DNA of 64,000 nucleotides from Lineus longissimus (Eukaryota > Nemertea > Pilidiophora > Heteronemertea > Lineidae). Where the stretch lies: contig NC_088318.1 in the NCBI RefSeq assembly GCF_910592395.1, positions 2,914,001 to 2,978,000 on the forward strand, written 5' to 3'. The notes under the pieces are model-generated. The model did no database searches. It had not been told where the DNA came from and was given only the letters and a program-made list of their open reading frames with translations. Of the stretch, positions 23,385 through 36,800 are shown piece after piece. The translations under genes were made by a program, and so were the position numbers. Position 1 is the stretch's first letter. Each line of letters opens with the position of its first letter.

Positions 23385-23795
23385 GTGGAATATAATTGGA
23401 ATTTATTTGAGTCTCTCTCTCAAATACGTACCTTTGACAGTCTGTGGCACGTCTTTCTGATGCTAAAGGGACAGGGTTGCACCTCATCGCTACCCTTACT
23501 TGTCCGTTTGATTGGTCTGGCAGAGTTAGGTTGTGACGATGTCTTCATGCCTGGGTATTGAGGCGTACAGATGCTTTACCTAGACATCCTGTACAGCAAG
23601 GAAGATTGCAACAGTATGTCCATCTCGTCAGACACAGTCAGGTTGTGATGATGTCTTCATGGCCTAGCTATGAAGACACTGCAGATCCTTACCCAAGTCT
23701 CTTCAGTACTGGACGAGACATGCCACAGACGGTCGAATGTTGGTACTTGAGGGTTAGACACAAATAACTTCCCATTATATTCAAACTGACAGTGT
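23385..23795. repeat. Inverted block inside the satellite
   Basis: Arms at about 23385-23460 and 23713-23795 are inverted copies. Between them the satellite units run in the opposite orientation: 23471-23566 is a near-exact reverse complement of 25163-25259, including GTAAGGGTAGCGATGAGGTG. Outside the block the satellite resumes in its normal direction. Confidence 0.7.
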
Positions 23796-26192
23796 TTGAC
23801 CAAATCTCTACCCTTACTCGGGTAGGGATCCCAGTCTATCATGGTCTTACCAGATGGACATACTGCAGCAATAGTCCTTGTTGTGCAGGATGTCTAAGGG
23901 AAAGACATCGTCTCAACCTATCTCTGTCTGACTAAGTGGACATACTGTCCCAATCTACCTTGCTATACAGGATGTCTCTGGAAAGCATCTGCAGAGCCTC
24001 AAAGCCTGAAGATATCGTCACAGTCTCTGTTGCAAACTTCCTTGCTGTACAGGATACCTAAGGAAATCATCTGCAGTGCCTGACAGACATGAATGAAGAC
24101 ATGTTCACAACCTTACTCTGTCTGACGAAGTGAACGCACTGTTCCAATCTTCCTTGCTGTACAGGATGTCTCAGGAAAGGATCTTAAGAGCCACAATGGC
24201 ATAAGAACCTCGTCGCAACCTATCTCAATCTGACCAAGTGGACATACTGTCCCAATCTACCTTGCTATACAGGATGTCTCTGGAAAGCATCTGCAGAGCC
24301 TCAAGGCCTGGAGATATCGTCACAACCTTTAATGGTCCCACCAAATGGACAGACTGTTGCAAGCTTCCTTGCTGTACAGGATACCTAAGGAAATCATCCA
24401 CAGTGCCTGACAGACATGAATGAAGACATGTACACAACCTTACTCTGCCTGTCGAAGTGAACACACTGTTCCAATCTTCCTTGCTGTACAGGATGTCTCA
24501 GGAAAGGATCTTAAGAGCCACAAAGACATAAGAACCTCGTCACAACCTATCTCAATCCGACCAAGTGGACATACTATCCCAATCTACCTTGCTGTACAGG
24601 ATGTCTCTGAAAAGCATCTGCAGAGCCTCAAGGCCTGAAGATATCGCCACAGTCTCTCATGGTCTCACCAAATGGACAGACTGTTGCAAACTTCCTTGCT
24701 GTACAGGATGTCTCAGGAAAGGATCTTAAGAGCCACAAAGACATAAGAACCTCGTCACAACCTATCTCAATCCGACCAAGTGGACATACTGTCCCAATCT
24801 ACCTTGCTGTACAGGATGTCTCTGGAAAGCATCTGCAGAGCCTCAAGGCCTGGAGATATCGTCACAATCTTTCATGGTCCCACCAAATGGACAGACTGTT
24901 GCAAGCTTCCTTGCTGTGCAGGATACCTAAGGAAATCATCTACAGTGCCTGACAGACAGGAATGAAGACATGTTCACAACCTTACTCTGTCTGACGAAGT
25001 GAACACACTGTTGCAATCTTCCATGCTGTACAGGATGTCTCAAGAAAGCATCTGCAGCGCTTGACAGACAGGAATAAAGACAGCATCACAACCAATCTCT
25101 GTCTGACCAAATGGATCGGACACATACTGTTGCAATCTTCCTTGCTGTACCAAATGTCTCATCTGTAGTGCCTCAATACCCAGGCATGAAGACATCGTCA
25201 CAACCTAACTCTGTCAGACCAAACTAACGGACAAGTAAGGGTAGCGATGAGGTGCAACCCGGAAGGATCTGAAGATCGTCACAAGCTAGTATCCCTGTCT
25301 GACCAATGGACAGACTCTGCAGCTTCCTTGACTTATAGGATGTCTCAGAAACGGATCAGGTCTGACCAGATGGACATACTGTAACAATAGTCTTTGCTAT
25401 GCAGGATGTCTAAGGGACGCATCTGCAGCGTCTTCATAGCAAGGCGTGAAGACATCGTCACAACCTCTCTCTGTCTGACCAGATGGACATACTGTAGAAA
25501 TAGTCCTTGCCGTATGCAGGATGTCTCAGGAAAGCATCTGCAGCGCCTCAATAGCCAGGCATGGAGACATCCTCACACCTTGTTCTGTGTGACCATATGA
25601 ACATACTGTCTCAATCTTTCTTGCTTCACGACATGTCTTGGGAGAGCATCTGCATTTCCTGGCAGCTGGGCATGAAGACATCGTCACAACCAATCTCCGT
25701 CTTACCAAACGGACATGATGTTGCCATCTTCTTTGCTATACAGGATGTCTCAGGAAAGCATCAGGTGTGCCTCAATAGCCAGGCATGAAGACAGGACATT
25801 GTCACAACCTATCTCTGTCTGACCAAATGGACATACTGTTCCATTCTGTCTTGCTATACAGGACGTCTCAGAATAACATCTGACGCTATATAGATGTCTC
25901 AAGAATTGTAGAGCCTAAAATTAATGTCCCGAAGACGTCATAAATAGTGCATACTCAGTGCATAAATTTTGAATTCTTTTTGACCTGATTAAATGGATAG
26001 GACAATGCAATCTTCCTCTCTTTTCAGAAGGTCTCAAGAAAGAATCTGTAGAGACAGACTGTTGCAATCTTCCTTGTCTACATGACGTCTTAGAAAAGGA
26101 TCAGACATCCCAGGGGAAGTGAATGTCCTGGATTCTCCTCCTCTGAATTTTCCCAGAAAGAAATTGAACCAACAATAGCATATATTTCATCC

Positions 26193-26198
26193 TTTATT
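26193..26198 (-). terminator. PSMD7 polyadenylation signal (AATAAA)
   Basis: TTTATT on the plus strand reads AATAAA on the minus strand, 253 bp beyond the PSMD7 stop codon. No better signal lies closer. Assignment is by position only. Confidence 0.5.
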
Positions 26199-26450
26199 TA
26201 CAAAAATTTTTGTTCATCATATCTAACCGACAGCAAAGAAAATCTTAGATATTGTCTCCAGATGTCTCAACCAAACGAACAATTTTGAAAGAGCCACCAC
26301 TAAACTGTTGCGGAAAGTCAAAATGTCGGTCCATGTCACAAATGTGAACATTTCCATGTACATTTCTCAAACAAAGTTTGTGGAGTGAATGTAAATAGCT
26401 CAGAACATCACTTTTCAAAATCAAATTACCAAACATACAGTTAGTTGTTA

Positions 26451-29400
26451 TCACTTTTTGGCAGCTTCTTTCTTCTCTTTAGTATCCTTTGACTTCTCCT
26501 CCTTGTCTCCAGCAGCCTTTGCATCCTTTTTATCCTTACTGTCTTTATCTTTCTTATCCTTATCCTCGGTTTTCTTATCTTTGCCCTCGTTTTTCTCAGT
26601 GTCCCGATTCTGGATTTTGTTATTAATGAGATTATGTAACGCAATCACGGAACGAATCAACGACGCAAGATACACCACCAACATCTGGTCGTTTGTTTTG
26701 ACGTACACAGCTTTGACAAACGACTGCAGATTTACGTCTGGTAACAAGTTGAACACGTCCTGGAGATGATAAATGATCTGGTGATTCACCGGGAGTTTTC
26801 CTTGTGCGACTTTCTCAAGGTAGCTGTGGATGTCCTGCAGCTGGCTGTGTAGTCCTTTCAGGCCTTGGAGTTGGTTGGTGATGCGCTGTGACAGGGTACC
26901 CACTGTTGTGTCTTTGATATCCCTGAAGAAGGATGGGAAATTTGTTTAGAGAAACATACATAGTAAGAGACTCGTTAAACTAGAAACTACCGAAAAAGGT
27001 AATAGAAAACATTTTCCACAGCAAAAGTCACTTCAAAAAATAGAGGAGGTAGCGCTTTGAGCAGGGTGACCTGGAAAGGTGCTTTACAAATTCTATATTT
27101 ATTTATATAGGATGTGTGTGCAATCACTCATCAGATGTCTACCATGTCGTTCAGTTGAACCAGTGAAGCTAGACAGCTGGTTTGTCCAATTTTCTCATCT
27201 CGTTTACAACATTGACTTCTCCTGTGTTCCCTCTCTATTCTAAACTTTTCTGCATCTTTCTGTAAAGTATGCACCAAAGACGATCTTGTTTTTACATCTT
27301 GCACAAAACAAGAGGCAATTTAAGTCAAGTGGCTTGCCCAGGTCTCAAGGGATCTTCAACATACCTGAGTAAGTGTTCAACGCCGACTTCTTCAGCCTCC
27401 TCTGCTCCAATCTCACTTGGGACGTGTTCAAAGGTTTTAGTGGTGGGAGTTCCATCCTAGAAAGAGAGGTCAGTCAATGTACAGCTTGTGAATGAATTTT
27501 TTATTACCGGAGTAAAGATGGAGTTGAAATAAGCACTGGTTACGGAGACATTAGACAAAAACATTTGAAAAAGTTTTTGAAAAATAAATGATGTTTAAAA
27601 ATACACAATACATTATCAATGGCTCATTGTGTGCTGAACAATTTTGCACCTGCCCAAATAAGGGTTTATTTTGGCTAGCAAACGCAGATGTTGGTCTAGA
27701 AAAATGTCCAAACAATCGGCCGACCAAAAGATCAAGTGACGTAGAAAGCCAAAACAAATTTGGTGCATAGGAGTAGTCAGCTGAGAGACCATCGTAATAT
27801 GGCTCAAGTCTGCATTATAAAACAAATCTTCAGAGTCAAAGTGCAACAATGACCGATGTCATGGCCAGTGGGGACAAGACTGTGCTAGTGACACAATACA
27901 ATACTGGTCTTGTTGGTATGAAGCCAAAATGGGCTCTGTTACCAACATAAGAGCAAAAGCAGGAACAAAGAATTCTTCCAAACTCACATCATGGATTTCC
28001 TCCACGGCAATATAGGCCTCGGTAGGCAAACCGAGGTCCTTTGGTTTGGCATCAATGATGACAAGCATCTGAAAAATAACAGGACATCATGATATCATTT
28101 CTTGGAAGCGAGATTCAGAAGAATAAAATGTGTTGCAGATATTAGCAATTTTTTTTGAGATGCCAATTTTGGACTTTGCAGCATACAAGTGACGTGTTAA
28201 TTTCACTCATTCATTCACTGGTCAGGGTTTTCAGAAAACACATACATGTACTATAACAAATACCACTTCATGATAACATCAGGAAAGCAGGGTGGTATGG
28301 TCTATTCCAAAAATAAATGGTATGCCAAGGTTTTCTCAAGTTAAACAGAGTCATCGCAGTGAAGAAGGATCTGAAGGCATGTTCCTTTTCAAACTTTAAA
28401 CAACAATCTTAGGTTTTCTACATCATCCTTTAAGACTCCATTTTGTAAAGATCAGTTTCTCTTTGTGAATGTTTTCCTAGCTTGAGGCGAGTTACAACCA
28501 ACTTACAGAGTTTGGGCAGTATCTTCGGATCAACTCATTGATGACAACATCGTTCTTGTGCAGTTTAGGTCCAGTGTGGTACCAACCAACAATTCTCTCC
28601 TTGGCTGAAAACAAAATAAAAAAGTTTGGAGTTGGATGCAAAAGTTTCCAATTAAGAGGTTACCAATGTGTTCTTTCGGACATAAATTGCGCTAAATTAA
28701 TTAAATTGAAAGTTCAATGAGTTAGTATGGCACCCCAGTTGGACCAAATTGGTCAGGTGCTTCAGTCTTCCTCATGCTGTTTGTCCAAAGCTGGGGATTG
28801 TACTGGTGAGACTGAGAGCCAGGGAGTTTCAACACCAGTGGGCCTAGCCTGCACACTGCACTTTTAAGGTTCTTAATACACATCAGAGTTTTCCCTCTTC
28901 TTGACCGATTGCCTACGAAGGCTAAGGAGGCCAGTCTCCTCCGTCTGTATCTCACTCTGATCTTACCATTAACTTTCTTGAACATAGTAGCCATATTCTC
29001 CAAATAGTCATGATCTAAGAACCAGACGGACTTATCCTTGTCGTCTTCATCAAAAGGAACTGAAAGATGATAATTTTGAAACAATTTACAGATCAATGAG
29101 TCCGATTTATTTTGGAGGCTTTTATATGAGACCATACTACAATCAAGATGTACAGACCGGGGGAGCTGGCTGTACGTACCCATAAGTCTTTGTGGTAGTC
29201 TCGCGCGTACCGGATATAACCCATCAAGCTTTTCTCCTTCAGAGAAATACTGCGTTGCGCTCAAGTGCCTTATAAGGCTGTGAACAAAATTAACGTTCGA
29301 CCAATGAGAAAGCCACATTACCCTGCATACGAGGTTGGACGCGTGATCACTAAATGACAAGTAAAAATAGAATCAGACCACATGTTTCTATATGTCAGAA

Positions 29401-29985
29401 TGCTGCCGTTTGCGCTGTAGTACACGTGTGTTGTCCAAATTTTCGATTTCAAGCAAGTTTAAGGCCAACCTCGTGTCCACCAGACTAATGCATAATTGGC
29501 AGTTGAGCGCAACGCAGTATTTCTCTGAAGGAGAAAAGCTTGATAGGTTATATCCGGTACGCGCGAGACTACCGCAAAGACTTATGGGTACGTACAGCCA
29601 GCTCCCCCGGTCTGTACATCTTGATTGTCGTATTGTTTGCTTTCCAAATTTCTTTGTCTTTCTTCATCATTCTCTTTCCGATTGTACTTTTAGGGGTGTC
29701 TATCAGCCCAAATAAGCAAAATGATGAGACTGTAGGCCATTCCTTTAGTTTAACATAAAAACAAATAATGATCATCTCACCAGCAAAACTATTGGAGACA
29801 TCAAGCACGCCTTGTCTGTTTGAACCCAGCAAAACGCCAACAACTCTTTTCATGTTTCCAACTTTTCCCATCCGATTGAAATGATCAACGACGCTTAGAA
29901 GCACAAGTGGATGTACAACCACCTTGGTCACATTCTTTTTCTGTGGTTGGGGTTGTGGGGCAGGTTTCTCAACTGGTTCTGGCAT
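26451..29985 (-). CDS. PSMD7: 26S proteasome regulatory subunit Rpn8 (complete, 6 exons)
   Basis: PSMD7/Rpn8 is the MPN-domain partner of the deubiquitinase Rpn11 in the proteasome lid. Coding exons (minus): 29781-29985, 28967-29059, 28507-28604, 27988-28068, 27365-27456 and 26451-26922. Splice sites and phases agree and the 1041 nt give 346 aa (human: 324). The N-terminal half is nearly human-like ([63 protein letters not shown]), then [16 protein letters not shown] and the helical part [17 protein letters not shown]. As in the family, [13 protein letters not shown] replaces the JAMM zinc site of Rpn11, so it should be catalytically dead. The tail is Lys/Glu/Asp-rich. The N-terminus is longer than human, with a Pro/Gln-rich stretch. 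I start at MPEP because it matches human MPEL; an in-frame ATG five codons upstream (29998-30000) is also open. Confidence 0.96.
29134..29633. repeat. 136-bp near-identical inverted repeats in PSMD7 intron 1
   Basis: Arms 29134-29269 and 29498-29633 are inverted copies with only a few mismatches (for example TTTGTGGTAG versus TTTGCGGTAG), separated by 228 bp. Each arm contains a smaller imperfect palindrome bounded by GTACAG and CTGTAC. Weak similarity (ACGAGGTTGG) continues into the spacer on both sides, suggesting two oppositely oriented copies of one longer element. Transcripts of intron 1 could form a 136-bp duplex. Confidence 0.85.
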
Positions 29986-30000
29986 GACTATTTCTTTCAA

Positions 30001-30886
30001 ATATGTGTTTTGATGAGGTTTTTGATGAGAAAATCGAACAGAATGACTTCACACTTTTCCTTGAACCGGAAGTTTCAGAAGCCGACAGGAAGTGTAAGAA
30101 CTATCTTCTAAAATACTGAAATTACGCCGTTAATATTGAACTAAATACATCATCTTTGTTCTTAACTATAATATTAGTATATAGAGCTTGGATTAAGAAG
30201 TCTTTCAATATGAAATCGGTCAAACTATTAATTCTATTGCAGTTGTATCAATGCGCGAAAGAAGCTGGTTAAATTCGTATAAAATACGGAATATGCAGGC
30301 GAAACGAGGCACCACATATAGTAGAGAGGTCAAGATCCCAAACACAGACGTCAACACATATGCGTAGACGTAAACGGGGCACTTGGATGTTAGAGTAGTC
30401 GTTAGCTTCCGAACTAAATACCAAGGCATAATCCGTCGGAATATAATAGGATGAACACTTTTCCCAGGTTGACGTTTTCTACTACACTGGTGCCATAGGA
30501 ACTAATAACAAGATAAGACTTTCAAAATTAGACACCTGTTGTCAGAGTGGCACTTGCTCTTGACGTTACGATTATCGTAAAAAGAGCTGAACCTCTCTAA
30601 AAGGACGGCTACGGTGTGCCAGTTGCTGGGCCAAGTTTGTGTTTTTCGATGACTTCATGGCGACGGCCAATCTCCCGGGCGCCGGGCCAATTTCCCAATT
30701 TACATGCACCCATTTACAGAGGCGACTGACGAGCCAACTGTGACAGAGACAGTAGGTCGAGTGAGACTTAGTGGTAATGATCACCATTGACCACGCTTGG
30801 AGAATGGGCGACGGCGTCATGCAGACGAAATTTAATTTTGTCAATGTTTTCTCCCATATAACACTCTTATTTATAAATCTATAACC
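30001..30886. promoter_or_regulatory. Divergent intergenic region with ETS-like sites near PSMD7
   Basis: This is about 0.9 kb between the PSMD7 start and the start of the large divergent gene. Two ETS-type words, CCGGAAGT (30066-30073) and CAGGAAGT (30086-30093), lie 80-110 bp upstream of the PSMD7 ATG, a common arrangement at TATA-less housekeeping promoters. No other feature is recognised. Confidence 0.5.
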
Positions 30887-33800
30887 ATGGCAACTGAGCC
30901 TGCAAGAGGAAGGCCCTCTAAGGAGAAGAAACAACGCAATGGCCCACTCAGCCTTGCCCTATATCAGCACTTTGTTGACTATTTGTGTGGTGAATTTCTG
31001 CCCTCCCCAGAAGATTTGCTGCGCGCCGGATTCAAATCTGAGGCGAATCATCCATTCAAGATGCAAGAAAAGTTCATGTTTTGGGCGACAAAAATGACAT
31101 ATGATGAAGAATCTGGTTATGTTGTTCACAAACAGTCCCAGAGATTTATCATACCATGGGAGAAATTCGATGAAGCCATAAAACAGGCACATGTAACTGA
31201 TTTTGGTGAACTCCTGGGCGAGAATGAGGAAGGTGCCACGCCCAGAATTGGGTTGGGTTTGGATGGACGAAAAACTAAAGTCAAGAAAAGATCTGCTCAT
31301 AATGGACTCAATGAAACCCTTAGAAATGTAAGCCATCATAAGTATCTAGGGCCCAGCAAAATTTGATTTACTAGAATTTGAAAATGATTGAGTCAATGAG
31401 TGAGACAACTTACAAGACGAGCAAGGTCATGGCATAGCCAAGCCAAGTAGGCCTAGGCCTAGGCCTAAGTAAATTGTTTTGGCTAATTTTGTGAATAAGT
31501 TGTTGTTTGACTAAATTTAATTCCAGACCGAGAATAAGTGCAGTGTTTAATTGGACTCGCAAGCGCTTTGCCATTACCCGAGCTTTTAGGCCAGTAGGCC
31601 CTACATCCCTGTTCAGTGTTAAAGCTCAACTCCCTCGAGTCCCTGCAGAGGATATGGAGTCCAGCCGCTTCTCTCAAAATTCATGGCTGTCTTTGCAAGC
31701 TAGGTACCCATGGATTCACTCCTGGGTGAAAAGAAGCGGGTCAATGCCTTGCTCAAGGACACAAAGATGAAACGCTCATTGATTGACAGTGATCCCTCCC
31801 ACTCCCAGTGTCCAAACCCACATGGACAAACTACTGATTAGAATATCAGCCTGGCACTCTAAAAACTATGCCACTTATGTCAATTGATCATATCTATCAT
31901 TTTTAGCGCAATCTTTTAAAGATTTAATATTCTGACGAATGGTCCTATTCTTCAGCTTCAGAGTGTCTACACATTTGGAAGGCGTTCGTTTGGGATGACA
32001 ACAGATATTGTCAAAAGTGTTCTATTGAAATGTGATAAGAAGAAGTGCTGCCTTTTCAATCGAATTTGGGGACCCAGGAAAAAAGCAGACGGTTCTAAAC
32101 TTCCAGAGGAAGATAAACTGGAAGAAGGTGGGTATATAAAATGACAAGGCAAAAGGTCATGTTGACAGTCATTACAAGGACACAATTGTCACAACCTATA
32201 ATTTGAAAATATTCTAAAAGCGAACAGCTAACCTTTTGTCTTGTCATTTCAAAACAAGGTTTGAAATCATCATTGGATAGGAGCTCAGATATTTTGAGGA
32301 CAATTGTCTCAGCCTGAGTGTCATGACACTAAAGACAGTCTTCCTCCAAACAAAGCCTCGTCACTACAATCATGAAAATGGTCTGAAATCATGTTGTGGA
32401 CAGTCACAATCATAGGTCACTAGATTTCCAGTTACAGGACGTTGTACTACAGACAACAGCTAGATCTAAAGACAATCACACAATTTGAAAACGTTCCATT
32501 TGTTCAGTTCAGATTGACGTTGGTCCAGCTAGCAGCTTCAGTTAACAACATGTACTTTGGACAGGAAACTCTGAAAATCACGGACACCAGGGACATTCTG
32601 TGACAAACCATTATGTCACAATATTCTGAAGTTCATTCTGTACAAAGAAGCCACTATCTGACTGTTGCCAAACTGCCCAATTTTTCTTGTGTTGAGAAGA
32701 AAAATGCCCATACCAACAATATCTAAATGTGGATGTGTCTATCTGTTGTCCTATAGTGTAATCTTAGTCAGACTACTGCACCCTCCGCGTTCATTCCTAA
32801 CCCAAATCCATAAAAGGTTATTCTGTTGCAGAGACGGATGATTATGATGGTAGGCAAGAAATCAGCCCTGATGGAGACACTTTAGATACTGCAGAGGAGG
32901 TTGACCCTTATGATCTTGTCTTCGGTTGTCCCACAGAGTTACCTGACTTTGGTTGTTCTGATGCATACAATACTGCTGCAGCCGGCAATGATGATGTATT
33001 TGCTGATAATCCTCAAGATAAGTCAACTATGGAGTGTTCCAATTCCTCAAGCAGCAATGGGGCTCATCCCATAGATTATTCTAAGAAAAGTCTGTCCAGC
33101 TCTAACATTGCAGCTGACAGATTTCATACAGATGGTACTGGTATCAAGAGAGCTGTGGAACATCCTGAGATAGTACAACACCCTGACATCTGTCGACCAC
33201 CTTCGAGTGCAGCAGGCGCTCCCCCTGATGATGAAGACAAAGCTGAGTTGTCAGCCGACAGTGATTGTTTTGAGGTATCGAAGACGATCGATGGGATTCA
33301 GCGTACTCGTACTGTCCTAGATGGCGTCACTTTCTACGAGTATGTCTATCCTAGCGAAGACACTGGAGAGAAGACAATGGGTGAGGATTCATATTGTCCA
33401 GAGCGAAGGGCAATATTTCACAGTCTTAAGAAATGAGGAAATTACAAGGCGTAACTTAGGGTGACTTCCAGCCAACTTGCTTTCCAATGGGTAAATTGGT
33501 GACTAAATAATCACTAGATTTGCATTTACAGACTCCTTTTGAATGACATTGCCACAGGTATTATTCCATGTTTCTTGGATAAGGTCACATATTGAGGTGG
33601 GTCGACTTTTCATGGACAATGTCGGATACTCTGGACACTCAGTAAAACCTTTTTTTGCAGTTGTAAGCATACTCGAAGACACATTTAGACCATTCATATT
33701 TGCAAAACCTCATGAAGTGCCAGTTAAAAGGAATGTGAGGTTGACCAATTACCCTAAACTTGAGAAGCTTGTGGAGGTGCGCACTTTCAAAAGCAAACAT

Positions 33801-36800
33801 GATATGCAGTTACTCTGTGGAGTATTGGAGGCTTGATGGCACATGCTCTATTTTATGTACTGTAGAACCTCTCTATTAAGGACACCCTTGGGACTGACAA
33901 GTGCTGTCCTTAGAGAGGTGTCCTGATTAGAGAGGTCAAATTTAATGAAAACAACCAATTTGGGACCAAACCTAGTGTCCTTAACAGAGAGGTGTCTGGT
34001 AAGGGAGGTTCTATTATATATGCTGTTGAAAATGTTAGGGAATTTGCCTAAATACTCCAGGTACTTCATGAACATTTCTCTTTATTACAGCACTTGCCAA
34101 GCGCAAGAGAAGGAAAGGTAGTGACATCGAGGATGGTGATTATGCCCCAAAGCAGTGGAAAAGATGGCAACAAGTAGACCATATGCCCATGACACGACGA
34201 TCGAGCAGCAGTGACGGAGAGAAGAAAGCAGATGCCACGATGCCTAATTCCAAATTGACAGAACATTTGGATTATCTTACAGGAGTTTCTGACATCAGTT
34301 CTGATGAGGAGGTAAAAGAGAATGTAGGTCCATATAGCGTCAGAAGAAACAAGGATGGTACGGCATGGGACTACGGTGGTGACCTCATTGATCCGATCAT
34401 GAGTGCAGAATACGTAAAAGAACAAGAATGTGTAAGGAGTAAGCCTACCTTTGGGTTGGATGGCCAGGCACAGGTTGATCGATTTGAAACTATTCTCGAC
34501 ATCGACCCTGGTCCAACAGAGAACAAGGAGAATACTAGTCAGTCGAGAACATCTGCTGAGGTAGGAAAGACTGAAGACAGGGAAAAGAGGCTTCAAAATC
34601 AACGACTTTGGACAAGTACTGCAAATCTGAAGCATGGCAAAATGGCTTCTGTTGATCGGGAGGATGCTGAAACGGACCAAAGAAAAACCAAACCAAAGGT
34701 TACTGACAGTCCAATCAATGCCCATGGAAGACACATGTTACCTTCATTTATGGAGAGTTTAGGGCTTCAAGCATGTCCTAGACTGCAAGCTAGCATCAGT
34801 AGTAGGGACCTGGTGATTGCAGAGACAGGGGATGTATCGGATGAGAACGAAGAAGGGCTGACTACATCCAGAATGACTGAAACGAACCCATCAAGTATCC
34901 AAGTACAGAGTGCAGTCCCTGATCAGACTTCTGAAGATTCTCTTGACACAAGCTTTGACGATCCGGTTTCTGAGGGCGTTGATGTGGCCGGCTATGTAAA
35001 CTATGGATCATCCCAAGCCGATGAAAATTCGAATGCGTCTTCTTCACAAGTGTCTGATGCTGATTGCAATAACGAGAGGCTAGACATTACTGAGGACAAA
35101 GTGATTTCATCAAAATCAGATTTTTTAGATGGCAAGGAGGCAATTTTGCCAAATGGTAGAAAAGTTCGAGTGTACTGTCGCAATACTGAATATTCTGAGC
35201 CCCGGGGCCCAAAACCAAGTGAAAGTCAAGAAGTTGACGTCAACGTTGTCTGGGAGAGTGAAAGAGATGACAGGAGGGAAGTCCAAGGCAAACAGCGTTG
35301 CACATCTCCACTTATTGGAGGCAACCGTAACATTGATCCATCATCACAAGAATACAGGGCTGAAGTTCCGATTGGTGTTATCCATCCGATTCAACACAAC
35401 TTGACGGGGGATGGGGATGAAATAGTCGGGAGACCAGCTCATGAAAATGCTCCTGCAGACTTGGAAATTTATCCAGAGGTTACTGATCCAGTGCATCAAG
35501 ATGATATGGAGGACACCGCAAACAGATCATGTGCAAAAGGTGATGCTATAGAGATGCCACTCAGTCCAGTCTTGAAGAAATTGGACCCGGATGTAGCTCT
35601 TCCTGGGACACCAAACAACAGTGAAAAGAGTGATTTTGAAGACCATTTAGACAAATCTCCAAGTACTGAAGGGCCATCCGTATATGCAGTAGAAATGATT
35701 CAAAATAAAGAAAAGATGTTTGTACCACTTGAAGGTGTGGAAGATGGACTCAAAACTCCTGGTTCCAAAACGCCCTGGGGGCATTTCCAATTGAAAGAAG
35801 GATGCCTGCTTCCTAGAGATGCCACTCCACCCTCTAGGATTACAAGAAGCCAGATGGCTGTTACATCCACGAAAATATCGAGTCCCATAGAGCCTTATCC
35901 TCAAACTCCCAAAACCCCTCCTTTTCTTTCTTCAATGGGAGGCAACATATCGGTGAGCCAAAGTCCACCAGTGAAAAGTCCAGCAATGAAAACACAAATC
36001 TCAGAAAGTGATTCCGATTCCAAGAAGACCATAAAGATTCTCAGTGGTTCCAATGGAAACTACTACTGCTTTGAGCCAAAAACAGAAAGCTACAGAAGTA
36101 TCCTACCAAATACTAAACAGGATCCAACGAACAGAAGTCTCCAACCCAAGAAGATCAGACCCAAGTCTACCCTCCCCAAGACTGAGTGGGATCCGAACAA
36201 CCCAAATCAAAAAATCGATATAGAAGTAGAACGGGATGTCCACCAAAAGGTATCATCAAAAGCACGCACCCGTAATTTGCCACTGAAAGTGAAGATTATC
36301 ACCCAAAGAACTGGTTCCGATAAAAGCAAGTCAACAATTGGGGAAACACCAGTAAGCCAGGCTGCAAGTGTCCCTGCCACTGTTAAGAAGGTGTTCGTGG
36401 TCAGAAGTTCAGATAGGCAAGTGTTGCCTCAATTGGGGCAGAATGGAGAACAGTCAGTCTTGAAGAAAAGAAAGGGTAGTATCAAAGAGGAAAATATCTC
36501 ATCAAACAAGGGGCTGGATAACGCAAGTAAAGGTGTCGGGATTAGATTTGTCACTACGAATTCTACGAAATCACCGGGAGTAGATTGTAAACGAACTGTT
36601 AGGCAGCTGTTGGGTTTACAGAACAAAGACATCAAAGAGAACGAAGACTCTGTTCCCATGAAGCTCACGATGAATCTGACAATCAAGGAGTTGATGAACC
36701 TTGCTGAGCAAGTGAAGGAACCACTGGGGATTCAGGGAGACAGGGACAGTGAAAATGCTTCAGATGTGGACCATGGACAACCAGGAACGGGTGAGCAGAC

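Larger units (their letters stand above)
21725..26110. repeat. Satellite of about 107-118 bp units
   Basis: Roughly 32 diverged units each contain CTTGCTGTACAGGATGTCTC, then AGGAAAG.ATCT, AGAGCC or CAGCGCCTCAATAGCC, GAAGACAT.GTCACAACC and TCTCTGTCTGACCAA.TGGAC. Spacing measured at the GGACA.ACTGTT word between 24675 and 25118 is 106-118 bp. The array is interrupted by a foldback element (22113-22964) and an inverted block (23385-23795). Short open frames here are by-products of the repeat. Confidence 0.9.

Noticed and set aside
28722-29360. 212-codon minus-strand frame
   Set aside because: It is PSMD7 exon 2 read through its splice sites into intron sequence and into one arm of the inverted repeat.
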